The notes under the pieces: generated by a model
What the model saw: the letters and a program-made list of their open reading frames with translations, nothing else
What the model was told of the DNA's origin: nothing
The model's database searches: none
Shown: in pieces, positions 37,101 to 47,572 of the stretch
Position numbering within the stretch: position 1 is the first letter of the stretch
How the letters are laid out: every line of letters begins with the position of its first letter
Made by a program: the position numbers and the translations under genes
DNA from: Rotaria macrura
Lineage: Eukaryota > Rotifera > Eurotatoria > Philodinida > Philodinidae
Length of the DNA: 64,000 nucleotides
NCBI GenBank assembly: GCA_900239685.1
Contig: OENT01000001.1
Location: forward strand, 124,001-188,000
Direction of reading: 5' to 3'

Positions 37101-40100
37101 GCATTGTGGTGTATCGTTCGCCATTTTGCTATCTTTTATAAGAAGTGATGATCGACTTGTTTGATTTCCTTCTACATATCCGTGTGTTTATTGTAGAAAT
37201 CTTCCATCGAAGGTCTTTCTTTTTCGATAATATCACTTGCGTAAGGGAGAACAGTTCTACGTCATATGTAATTAGTAGCGGTGATGGCATTAGCATAGGT
37301 GGGGAGAATAAAAATAGCCTAGATTGTCATCTGTTGTCTTCTGGCTTTTTCTCCTACAGTAATTATATAGATAAGACTAAACCTGTTATTTCTGAATGCG
37401 TATGTGTGCAGCTTGCCTGTGGCTTAACGCTCGTTTTTAGCACTATGGATGATGTACTCTCTTGTATGTGGTCGTCGAGGAAAAAAAAAGCAGAAGAATA
37501 CTCCGAAGAAAACATACACATTCGCCTACTAGATCTATCGTCTAGTCTATATCTATAACAAAGAAAGTGTTGTTTTTTTCATTCAAACGCCGTTGAATAC
37601 TGTCTTATCGTCGAGGATATACATACTTATATATATTTATTCGTCTGTGGGTATCTATTTATATGCATCTCTAGACTAATAAATTTTATATTTGTCTCTG
37701 TGTATCTTCAACTGAAGGTACTGAAAGTAATAGCAATATGTTGTCCGATTTACTAGTCGAAATGTCACCTTCTCCCCCCTTACCTCGAAAACGACACATT
37801 GAAACAACACAGCAACAACAACAACAACAACACATATCATCGACCAATACACGTACCTATGAACGAGAATATGACCATCGACAACAACAACAACAACAAT
37901 CATCATTTATTTCATCAAATACAAATAAGCGCTATCGTCCATTGCAATCTTCACTCGAACGAACACATTCATTAACACGTGAAGATGAATGTCGTCGACG
38001 ACAGTATCCTAAATCTATTGATGTTTTTATTCCATATGATATACTTGAAAAAGAACGTAACCAACAGGGCGGAAAATCTTCAACTATAACGCGAAGTTAT
38101 GAATATGATGTTGAAGAACGACGACGCTCATCATCGGCAAGTGCTAAACAACAACGAAGACTCGATCGTGATGAAGAGAATGAATATCTTCGATGTTTAC
38201 GCGACCTAACAAATGAATACGAAAGATCAAAACGACAAAAAAAATCATTTGATAATCGAAAGAAAAACACAACTGTTGACACACAAGAAGAATATGAAAG
38301 CATCGAAGAAGTTTATCATCAACGACCAGTAACAACAACAACAACGAAAACAGAAGAAGTTATACAACGATCAACATATCGAATGCCGACAACAACAGCG
38401 ACAACAACAAATACGATGTCATCATCAATGAATCGTCTAAATCAATTTGAAAAACAATTTATTGATAACTTTTCTGTTCGTCCACATCAAGAACAATATT
38501 CAACATATTCATACTCAAATCGTCACGGCGATGAACAGCGGCTAACACAAGCACAACGATCTTTTTCAGAAGAATTACTTTATAAACGTTTAATACCAAC
38601 GGCTAAACAATTATATACCACAACGCCATCAGCAACAACAAGTGAAGCTGGTTTTGCTACAAGTGAAGATGATCTAACCACCATGGAATATCGTTTAAAA
38701 CGTAAAGAACGTTTAAAACCAATACGTATTTTTTCGTCGACAAACTCAATACCGGGTGAAACCAGTGTGAAATATGTTCGCACAGAACGTCAACCAGTTG
38801 AATTACTTGTGCCAAAGCCTCAAATTATAACAACACAAGGTGAACATTCAACGACAGTTGTTAAAGATGTTCGACGTACAACAGGAAAAGTAACAACGAA
38901 TATACAACAACAACATCAACGAACAACAATTGAAGGTGAACACGAATTACGCATAATTCAAGAACCAATAGCATCAGGTCAAACACGAGCCGTTGAATTT
39001 ACAATACCAAAACCAATTGAAACGTTACCAGCTGAACATTCATCAACATTTGTTGTTGAATCGAAAAAAGGTGGTCGTTTTCAAACACTCGATATAAGTA
39101 GTGCATTGACACGTGAACATAAACTTGCAGGTGAACATGAACTTCGTGTTATATCAGAACCAATATCATCTGGTTTACATAATCGAGCTGTCGAATTATT
39201 ATTTCCTAAGCCACCTGTTCCACCACCACCAAGTCATCATTCATCGACAATTGTTAAACAAACTCGTGCACCACCTTCAAGTCTTGTTCTTGAGAATATT
39301 CAAACAACACTAAAAGGTGAACATGAATTACGTTTAGTCGATCAACCAATTGAATCGGGTGCCATCGATAGTGTTGAGTTAATTATACCAAAGAGTGTTA
39401 CAGAAACAGCTGAACATACAACAACAATTGTAACGGAGACACAACCACAACGACGTGTTTTAGAAATAACTGGTAGTGGTAAAAGAATGGAAAGTGAACA
39501 TGAAACAAAGTTTTTCCATGATTCTGTTCGCATTGAAGAAGAAATCGAAGTTAAATTACCTAAACAACAAGTCGAACGTCCTGAACATACAACAACAATA
39601 ATTAAGCATAGTCGAGGTAAAGGACCAATAATTGAAGTTGACACAACACATAGAACCATAGAAGGTGAACATGAAACTAAAATTATTGAAGAATCAATTG
39701 AAGCAAAAGCTCATGTCATGCAATTACTCGTTGCTAAACCACAAGCATCAGCAGAACATAGTACAACTCTAGTCAAAGAGCAACGTGGTAAACCACATAT
39801 ATATGCTATTGATAGGACACAGCCAATACCTGGTAAGAATCAACGAAGAAAAGAAAGAGAAAACCAAGAGCTTTTCGATTGTTTTTATTTCGTATCTAGG
39901 TGAACATGAAACAAAATATTATGATAAACCAGTTGAAGCATTTGGCGAAATGCAAGTTTTATTTCCTAAGAAACAACCTGTTATAGGGCCACTCGAAGGT
40001 GAACATATGTCAACGTTAGTCAAGCAAGTTCACGCAAGAGAAGTTGTTTATGATGATCGTCTTCGTGAGATTCCTGGTGAACATTTATTAACAGTTGTTG

Positions 40101-43100
40101 ATAGTTCAACAACGCGAATGAGTAGAGGTGCTGAAAGTGAAGTCGAATTTATTGTACCAAAACCGAAAGTAAAACGCATTGAAGAACATTCAACAACTGT
40201 TTTGAAAAATCTTTCTCGCCGCCCATTAAGTGTAAGTGATTATGATGAAGTATTTGCTTCATCAGCTGGTGAAGAAGAAAGTCTTCGTCGACGTTATCGT
40301 TATCAAGAAGAAGAAGAAAGTGGTTGGACAAGTGCTGGTGAACATTCAACGACCTTTGTTAAACAAGCACGAGCTAAATTTGAACCAGTTGAACTTGTTG
40401 TTGATAGACCAAAAATAATGCCAAGTATATCAAAATTAATTGCTGATATACAAGCCCCAACACAAATAACATCAATAAAACCAACAACAATACTCGTACC
40501 ACAAGATAGTTCCGTTAAATTAGACATGCAACTGAGCAGTCAAAATCTTCAAGAAGAATACGATGAAATGGAATTAGTAATAGAAAAACCACTTGTTCGT
40601 GATAGTTCAACAAAATTAATTGCAAATATTCAACCGGGTCTAGAAATCAAATCTTTTAGACCAACGACGGACATGCAACAACAAATTAAAACAACAGAAG
40701 AAAGTAGCTCATCATTAACAATGCACATGCAACAAGAACAAGAAGAAGAATTGGAACTTCGTATTCGTAAACCACACATTGAAGATAGTTCAAGTGTTCT
40801 TATAGCTAACATACAACCTGGATTAGGTATACACGGAGAATTGAAAGCTAGTCCATATGTTCCACCACCCATTGAAGAATCAAGTACGGCATTGACGATG
40901 GACATGAATGCTGATCAACCAACAGCACCATTCGAACTAATCATACCCCGTATTGGTATTGAATCATCAACAAGTACAGTACTTGCACAAGTCGCACCAG
41001 CAATGGCTGGTATACGTGCTAAAATCGATGCACCACAAGTCGAAAAATCAACATCGAAATTTGTTCTCGAACAAAAGAAACATTTCGATGAAGAAGTTGA
41101 ATTAATTATGCCGAAACCAAAACGTATAGAAACAAGTACATCAATGATGATTGCTGATGTTGAAGCTAAACTTGAAACGAAAGAAATTCGTGCAAGTCAA
41201 GTCCAACCAGAAAAATCAACATCGACTTTCTATCTGGATGACACCGTACAAAATTTTACACCACAACCGGTTGAACTGCGCATGAGACAACCAGTTCTGG
41301 GTGAAAGTTCAACAACAGTATATGCCAACGTTAAAGCAACATTAGATACACAACAAATAAAAGTACTCGGCAATCCATATCAACCAATGGAAGAGAGTTC
41401 ATCAGCACTTATACTTGATATGGTATCTCAACAACTTCAACCATCTGAAGTTGAACTAATACTCCCTCGTCCACAAATACAAGAGAGTACATCTGTTGTT
41501 TTAGCTGATATTCGTCCAACTCTCGATACATCACAAACACATATTGTTATTCCACCACCTCTACAATATCCTGTTAAATCGAGTAGTCAACTTATTTTAC
41601 AACATGATGATGTTCAGACAACACCTGTAGAATTACATTTGCATCGTCAGCCGAGTTCACATACGATTGTGGCGAAATTAGATGATAAACGAACAAGAAC
41701 TAAAGATATGTATGTTTTAGGCACGGGAAATACACAAGATCAACAGTATGGATATCTTATAAGAGATAGTTCATCAACATTACATACAGATTTAAATCGA
41801 CCCTATGATTTAATATACAGTGTTGATAATCGAAGAACATCATCGACATCTGAACAACAACGAAAAGATTTCAATTCAAAAATGTCAACAAAAGAACGCA
41901 TGACTCTGACTACTAATAGCAGTTTTGGACCTTCAGAAAATAGTTCAACATTGATTACTGGTAAAAAGAAAAAAAAAGCAAACAGATGTTTATTTGCAAT
42001 CAACAATTTTATTTATTTATTTATTTATTTAGAAATCGAACCACATCAATTAGAGCCAGTCGAATTTATTGTTTCAGGTAGTTTGACTGGACCTAACAAT
42101 ACATTACAACCGTATTCGACTGGTGGTATGAATCACGTAAAAACAACAACAACGACAACCAAACGAACGATGCCAGCAACAGATCATATGATTTATAATG
42201 AAAGAGCAACTACTGAACTAAATCAAAGTTATCCACCATATTTTATTGCTTCTTTACGTGATCAAACAGTTCAAGAAGGAGAATCTGTACTATTTGAAAT
42301 TGTCGTCTCTGGTAAATACTCTAAGGACTGAATGCATTCTTTCTTCATCTTTAGATAATTTTGATTTTCTTTTTACTTACTAGCTTTACCATTAGCAGAA
42401 ATTATATGGGATAAAGATGGTGAAATAATCAGTATCGATTCAGCATTTCGTATTGATTATTATAGTGATGGCCGAGCAACACTCTATATACCAGAAACAT
42501 TTTTAGATGATCAAGGTTACTATACATGTACAGCTAAAAATTCATTAGGAACATGTCGTACAACGTCACGTCTTGCAATTAGATGTAAATATGAAATCAA
42601 ATTTTTTCCTATTTGTGCTCTAATCGTTGACTATTCCTTTTTAGCAACTAACGAACGAGTATCACCGACACGCCGACAATTAAACGGTTCATCTCTATCT
42701 TCGACATATCAACATGATCGAATTATGAATACACCGCAACAATCATCAACATCTTACAGAATTTATTCACAAACAGATTCATCAATATTACCTCATCGAG
42801 ATAGTCCATCAAAAGTTGTGACACAAGTAACAGAAGAAACCGAAGTCATACAAATACCTCCACAACAATATAAACGTGAACAACAGAGCGAAATAAGTTA
42901 TACAGTTCAAGACAAAAAACCGAAATTTGAACCGGTCTCATTTCAAGTTTCAACTGTTAAAGAAAATATTAAACCGTCACAAGCAACAAATAATGAGAGC
43001 GATCCGAATCCATTTAAAATTTTTGGTGCTAGATTACGTAGCCGACCTACACAAGGCGTTGTTCCATCTTTTGATGAACAAAGTACAAATAATTATTCTC

Positions 43101-43150
43101 AACAAACAAGTTCATCAACTCGTTCTCAATATCACCAGCTTACGTCTTAA
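33808..43150 (+). CDS. Titin Z-disc-like protein: six Ig domains plus two novel repeat families
   Basis: Twelve in-phase exons (33808-34185, 34580-34767, 34825-34973, 35033-35156, 35224-35604, 35681-35965, 36038-36242, 37718-39832, 39900-41960, 42033-42311, 42384-42584, 42645-43150) encode about 2290 residues; the 5' exon is missing. Ig1 opens RAPTFIQPLRSQDVYVDSMV, like titin Z1. Ig2 (KEAFPEDTGSYEVLIRNPLG) resembles titin Z2. A 14-Gln tract links them. Ig3-Ig5 follow (KPIFVQPLRDVTINEGQ, SPPMFVQPLESKTVHEGERI, PPEFLQLFTDRQATVNSAIK). About 1400 residues of disordered, Gln/Thr/Ser-rich sequence contain two repeat classes, then Ig6 (PPYFIASLRDQTVQEGESVL..YYTCTAKNSLGTCR) and a tail with NPFKIFGARLRSRP. 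The order Ig pair, long repeat region, then Ig matches titin's Z-disc end. No FnIII domain, kinase or PEVK region is seen, so this may be a short Z-disc or dense-body scaffold (inference). Exon 33808 lacks its own ATG unless the acceptor joins an upstream A to its leading TG. Confidence 0.82.
34140..34181 (+). repeat. (CAA)14 polyglutamine tract
   Basis: Fourteen uninterrupted CAA codons lie just before the donor of the first titin-like exon, encoding a linker between Ig1 and Ig2. An uninterrupted tract like this is likely to vary in length. Confidence 0.92.
36243..37717 (+). other. 1.5-kb intron of the titin-like gene
   Basis: Separates Ig5 from the repeat region; flanking exons join in phase 1. 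It contains a (CA)n(TA)n microsatellite at 36888-36920 and a 137-codon plus-strand open frame (37145-37558) with no recognisable domain and no coding-like pattern. An internal promoter or alternative first exon here cannot be excluded. Confidence 0.5.
36888..36920. repeat. (CA)n(TA)n microsatellite
   Basis: ACACACACA followed by an alternating TA run, within the titin-like intron. Confidence 0.85.
38740..40350 (+). repeat. Class I protein repeats of the titin-like gene (GEHE..PKP..EHSTT)
   Basis: About eight tandem copies of a 57-65-residue unit with the pattern G-E-H-E-[LT]-[RK], 10-15 residues, V-E-[LF]-x-[VI]-P-K-P, 5-8 residues, E-H-[ST]-[ST]-T-[IV]-V-K, then a basic spacer. GEHE starts are read near 38935, 39130, 39316, 39493, 39664, 39832 (split by an intron) and 40076, about 170-195 bp apart. 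Copies differ by many substitutions, so the array is old rather than a recent DNA duplication. Confidence 0.85.
40380..41780 (+). repeat. Class II protein repeats of the titin-like gene (VEL..P..ESST..AN)
   Basis: Six to seven degenerate copies of about 65-75 residues. Each has V/F-E-L-x-[IVM]-x-[PKR]-x-P, then a Ser/Thr run followed by a hydrophobic A-[ND]-[IV] (for example KLIANIQPGL, VLIANIQPGL, MMIADVEAKL, VVLADIRPTL), then a second Ser/Thr run with a short hydrophobic strand (SSALTMDM, TSKFVLEQ, SSALILDM). The VEL..PKP start is shared with class I, which suggests common origin. Confidence 0.78.
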
Positions 43151-46100
43151 CACAAACCTCTTCCTCTTTGTTTTCTTAAACACAATCTAATTTCTCCGAA
43201 ATCTCATCAACTAAAATACATAATACAAGATGAAGTACAAATCAATACGTGAGAACAATAAATAAAAGTAAGTCAGTCATATAAGTCGACGATGGAATGG
43301 AATACAAAGTGAATTTCAGCATGCATTCCGAAGAATGACATATTTGCAATATATATGTATAATTATACTAGCATTGTCCTCTTGCCTATTTTGAATAATA
43401 TTCAAGTTAAATGTCAGACTATCGTGAACGATCGATATACGATTAGAACACTAAAAATAGTTAAAAGTAAAAGGGAGATAAGAATTTTGCTCAATAATGA
43501 TAACCTTTTCGTCATAGATCAACGTCATAACATATACTATTATGGCAAATGAGAACAAATAGTTAGATATTTATCTGATAAATGCATAGAATACTATCGA
43601 ACCTTGATTCTTGCTGTAAATGGCTAAAACAACCTTGATTTAAAGCATTGCTACATATGACCTTTCAGACGATCATAAAAACAATAAATCATTATTTTTC
43701 ATCCTTCTACTATGATTTTTGTCATTTTCGCATGAAATTAATTTTTTCTCTAACCTAACGTATGGTGTGATAGTTTTGGAATCTGACAGAGAATATTTTA
43801 TTATTTCTTACTAACTTCAACAATACTGTCAGAGCTAGAATATGCTATTTATCTCTCATAAAATGTTCGTCTCGAGATAGATTTCAACAATTATCATCGA
43901 ATTATGACAAAATTGTCGCTGCCGTAGCACAATGTTTTAGTTCATAATCTAATATGAATATGACTCATCAAAGTCTGAATAAGAAACAGTTTTGTATAGG
44001 TTCGTTGAATAATGAAATATTCATTTTTCTAATTTATCTTCCATTACAGTTACTAACCAATTTTTAGAAGGGTGATCTTTTGTAACAACAACAGTCATTC
44101 ATTTATGAGTGACGTATATAGTGAAAACGCACATATCAACTTATTACGGACTGCTAAATCTCATTTTTTGAAATACACAACTCAGTATTCTGTAATAATA
44201 TTTAACTGAGTTCTGAAAGATTGGAACTTGTATGCAGAAATAGTAATAAATTTTGATTTTAATGGATACAAATCGGGCATTATTTAGCTATAATACTATG
44301 AGCGAAGCCTTCAGTCTATTCATAATCGAAAATTATTAAATTCCTTAGTACTTTTGATTATAGTCATTCATAAATGTTCAATACTAACTATCTCGATCAT
44401 AATTAGAAGAAAAAAAATATCTTTTCAATTTCAGACATTAATCTAATTAATTCTCATACTTATTAGTGCCAATTTCAAGTGTTCGATATCTTTAACATGA
44501 CTATTCAATGAAACGTTCTAAACCAAAATATTAAAAATATATATTAATTAGTACACCAAAGGCCAAGTTATTGATTTAGAGATTAATTTCTTCGAACCTG
44601 TATCATACATTCAACACCATCGTTAATATGATAGTTTTTAGAAATGTAACAGCAAACAGCAAGTTTTTCGAGCACAAACAAATCTTCTCAGGCTTTGTTT
44701 TTTTTTATTGTTCTCACAATATTGCTTTGCTTATTTTCTTTTTGTTGTTGTGTATTTTTTTCTCTCTACTTTCTACTAATAAACGTCGCTTCTTGAATCT
44801 TTTTATCTATTGTCAATCGAACATAATGCTCTATTCATTTCTTCTTTGTTTTTCTTGCATGTCTTTTATCCCTGATTTATTTTATACTTGAACAGAAAAT
44901 GCTTTCTGTGGCGACAAATTCTAGGATCAATTAATACGTTTAATTTTAAGTAGAGTGTGTTTTTGTTTTATATCTCTTGTATACGACTGGTTTCTTTTTT
45001 CTTCTGCGGTCTGCATGAAATTACCTTTTGTTCTTTTTTTTTATTCGAATCCCTTTTTTCTTGGAATTTGTTTTGTAATGACATACGAATAAAAAACACG
45101 TATGAATTTTATAATGATCATAAAATTAAGTAGACAAAACAAATGAAAGAAAAACATAAAAAGAACATGCGGAAACATCGTATTTTTGTTTGAAGAAAAA
45201 TAAAATTCAAATCTTGTATTTTGTTTTCCATACTTTTGTAATAGATGAAAAATAGATCACATATACATTATGAAAATTAATAATTTGATCTTTAAACAGT
45301 CAACTCAAGAAAACATTTGTATTTTCATAGTTGTGTACTTTTTTCAAGTACACGCAGGTTATTTGTAAATCATTATTAGAAAAAAAAACAATTTACTTTA
45401 GCATATCTGACATTTTGCCATGTTCAGATTCCTCTTTAAAATGACTGCATATACACATACCTAGATATGAGTTATAGAATTCGTTTGTTTGATTAATCAT
45501 ATATGCGTAGATCACATTCTCAACAAGGAACCTAAATTGGAACACTTATAATTCATCTAGTTCATTGAGTTTAGTTAATATTTTCAACGAAGAAAATTCA
45601 TTTCAAATTTTAGATATCAAAATAAATCGAAAAGTTTTATTTTTTCATATAATTTAGAAAAAATGAAATACACTTGCAACGAGACTGGATCAATCATATC
45701 ATACTACAGAGCATTAAGTTTTTTGCCAATGTAAACAATAGATGTATTTTATGGCACTAATAAAATAATTATTTTAAATCTAAATATTCTACGATATTCA
45801 GTTTATTGCGTGATGACTCGTATTCAACGGAACATGATTCGAGATATGAGGACTATACAAGCAGACTTGTCGTCAGTACTACATAAATAAAATGTGATCA
45901 TCATTGAAAAACCTTCTATAGATGTGATACTAATAAATTCTCAAATATTTTGCTCTAAATTGCGATTCGACTATTTACTTGTATACATCTCTAATTATCT
46001 TGAATTTAACAATTGTTAAGAAAGACTTCGTTGTCTTATTCACCGTTAATATCACACAGCATTCCTAAATAGAGTTCACTGTCTACTTTGAATAAAGAAA

Positions 46101-46599
46101 CACATTCAAAGTATGACTTTTTCCCAATCTAATATTTCGAGCAAAGAATCGATGATTCTCAGAAATCATATACATTTGATTTTTAAAAATGATCCCTTGA
46201 GGAAAAGTTCTGTGCTAACGTCAATATCCTTTTTATTATGAAGTAGATGAATGCATTAACAAAAATAATATAAACATATGGACTGTACTGATTAACATGA
46301 CATTGAACTAATTGCTTCCTTGAGGTGTCGACATCTTAGAAGTGACGGGTATGTTTGATGTTTCTATATTTATACTTTCTCATTAATTGGTTTCCACTAA
46401 CGGATACAGAATATTAAATGAAGCATTATTATTTTCTTTTTTTACGGGTCATTTACACAGATATACGTAGTTGTAATCGTTCGATTATGATGATCTAATA
46501 GGTAATCATTGGCTTTAGGATGTAGTTGTGTTGATTTAGCAAAATAAGTTCTTTAGATAAGACGAAATTTATGAAAATAATTACGGATGGGCAATCATT
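43151..46599. other. Gene-free region after the titin-like gene
   Basis: Begins with the likely 3' UTR (AATAAATAAAAG near 43256). Otherwise AT-rich sequence without supported coding, RNA or repeat features. Confidence 0.55.
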
Positions 46600-47520
46600 T
46601 GAGTGGGCGTACCCCTGATTGGTCCCCTACTACGTCCCCCATCAACTGGTCCCTCCTTAATTGATTCCTATTCGTCACCTGATTTTTTTCCCGGATTCGT
46701 CCCTTCCCAGATTCGTCCCCACTCTAAATTGGTCCCCTATTATATTAATTGCCGCTTGGTTTCAAGAAACATAAATTTCCACTGTGAATTTTTTGGAGTA
46801 CAGGATAATTCAGGGATCCATGATAATAATGCGTGGAGTCAACATTTCCTACTGTGGAAAAATATACACTGGTTTATGTGCTTGGATTTGCGACTCTAAC
46901 CAATACGATTTATTGAGCATATATTTTGGGAATAGTAGTTGTTTCTTCTCGTGCTCTTTTTTTCATATTTTCGAGAGCTTGATCCATAATAAGTTTACTT
47001 CCATCAGATAAACAACATGGAATATGTTCATTTGGTTCACGAGCAATCACAGTATTATCTCGAGACAAAGAAAGTGTACTCTTACAATTTCGTAAACGAC
47101 ACCGCCATTCTACAACTGTTTTCCGTTCATGTTTGAGAGTATATTGAAAACCATTATAGTTTAAAACCTTACCTGTCCGTTCTGTTGAAGTAAAGCTAAG
47201 CATATTTCAATATGTTTTCAACTAACAAATGTGGATAGTAAAAGAATATCGATCAGCCACCTTTATATACTTATTCATCACATGTATCTTTCTTATAGGC
47301 TACCGGGTTATACCAAAAGAAATGAATTCAATTCTCATTGTCACTAGTTGTGCATATAGATAGTGCAAAGAATGAACGTTCTAATGTTAAATAGAGTGGG
47401 GACGAATCCGGAATATATTTTCACCAACTTTTCTACGATGGGGACGAATTAGGACTCGTTTTTTGGGTCCGAGTTTGGAGCAATTAAAAAGGGGACGAAT
47501 CAAGACGAACCCTTTGAGTG
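46600..47520. mobile_element. Candidate small DNA-transposon derivative carrying a FLYWCH ORF
   Basis: The left part (46603-46735) is a cluster of ATTCGTCCC, ATTGGTCCC and ACGTCCCC motifs. The right part (47392-47515) has the inverse, GGGGACGAAT, three times. The pair ATTCGTCCCCACTCTA (46711-46726) and TAGAGTGGGGACGAAT (47392-47407) is a perfect 16-bp inverted repeat facing inward around a minus-strand FLYWCH ORF. FLYWCH domains are common in Mutator-like transposase genes and their derivatives. No transposase catalytic domain is present, so it would be non-autonomous. Outer ends and target duplication are not defined. Confidence 0.55.
46910..47203 (-). CDS. FLYWCH-type zinc-finger protein, short
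   Basis: 97 codons on the minus strand, from ATG at 47203. Residues about 4-65 follow the FLYWCH pattern: SFTSTERTGKVLNYNGFQYT, then VVEWRCRLRNCKSTLS and a His-Cys pair in NEHIPCCLSD, supplying the Cys/His ligands. The C-terminal helix (QALENMKKRAREETTTIPKI) resembles the segment after FLYWCH domains in MULE-type proteins, where the transposase normally follows; here the frame stops instead. FLYWCH domains bind DNA. It could be a domesticated factor or a truncated transposon gene. The flanking inverted repeats favour the second. Confidence 0.65.
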   Translation of the reverse strand: MLSFTSTERTGKVLNYNGFQYTLKHERKTVVEWRCRLRNCKSTLSLSRDNTVIAREPNEHIPCCLSDGSKLIMDQALENMKKRAREETTTIPKIYAQ

Positions 47521-47572
47521 CGACGATCGAAACAACATGAGGAAAAAGTATGGTTAGGATTTGATTGATCAT

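Noticed and set aside
37145-37558. 137-codon plus-strand ORF
   Set aside because: Lies in the intron between Ig5 and the repeat region of the titin-like gene; no domain, no splice chaining.
39785-39899. Start of a long ORF read through into the second large titin-like exon
   Set aside because: The first 38 codons are intron and out-of-frame sequence; the exon begins at the acceptor ending at 39899, which restores PIPGEHETK across the junction.
46603-46899. 98-codon plus-strand ORF rich in Pro/Ser
   Set aside because: Made up of the GGTCCC/TTCGTCCC repeat cluster and the antisense side of the FLYWCH element.
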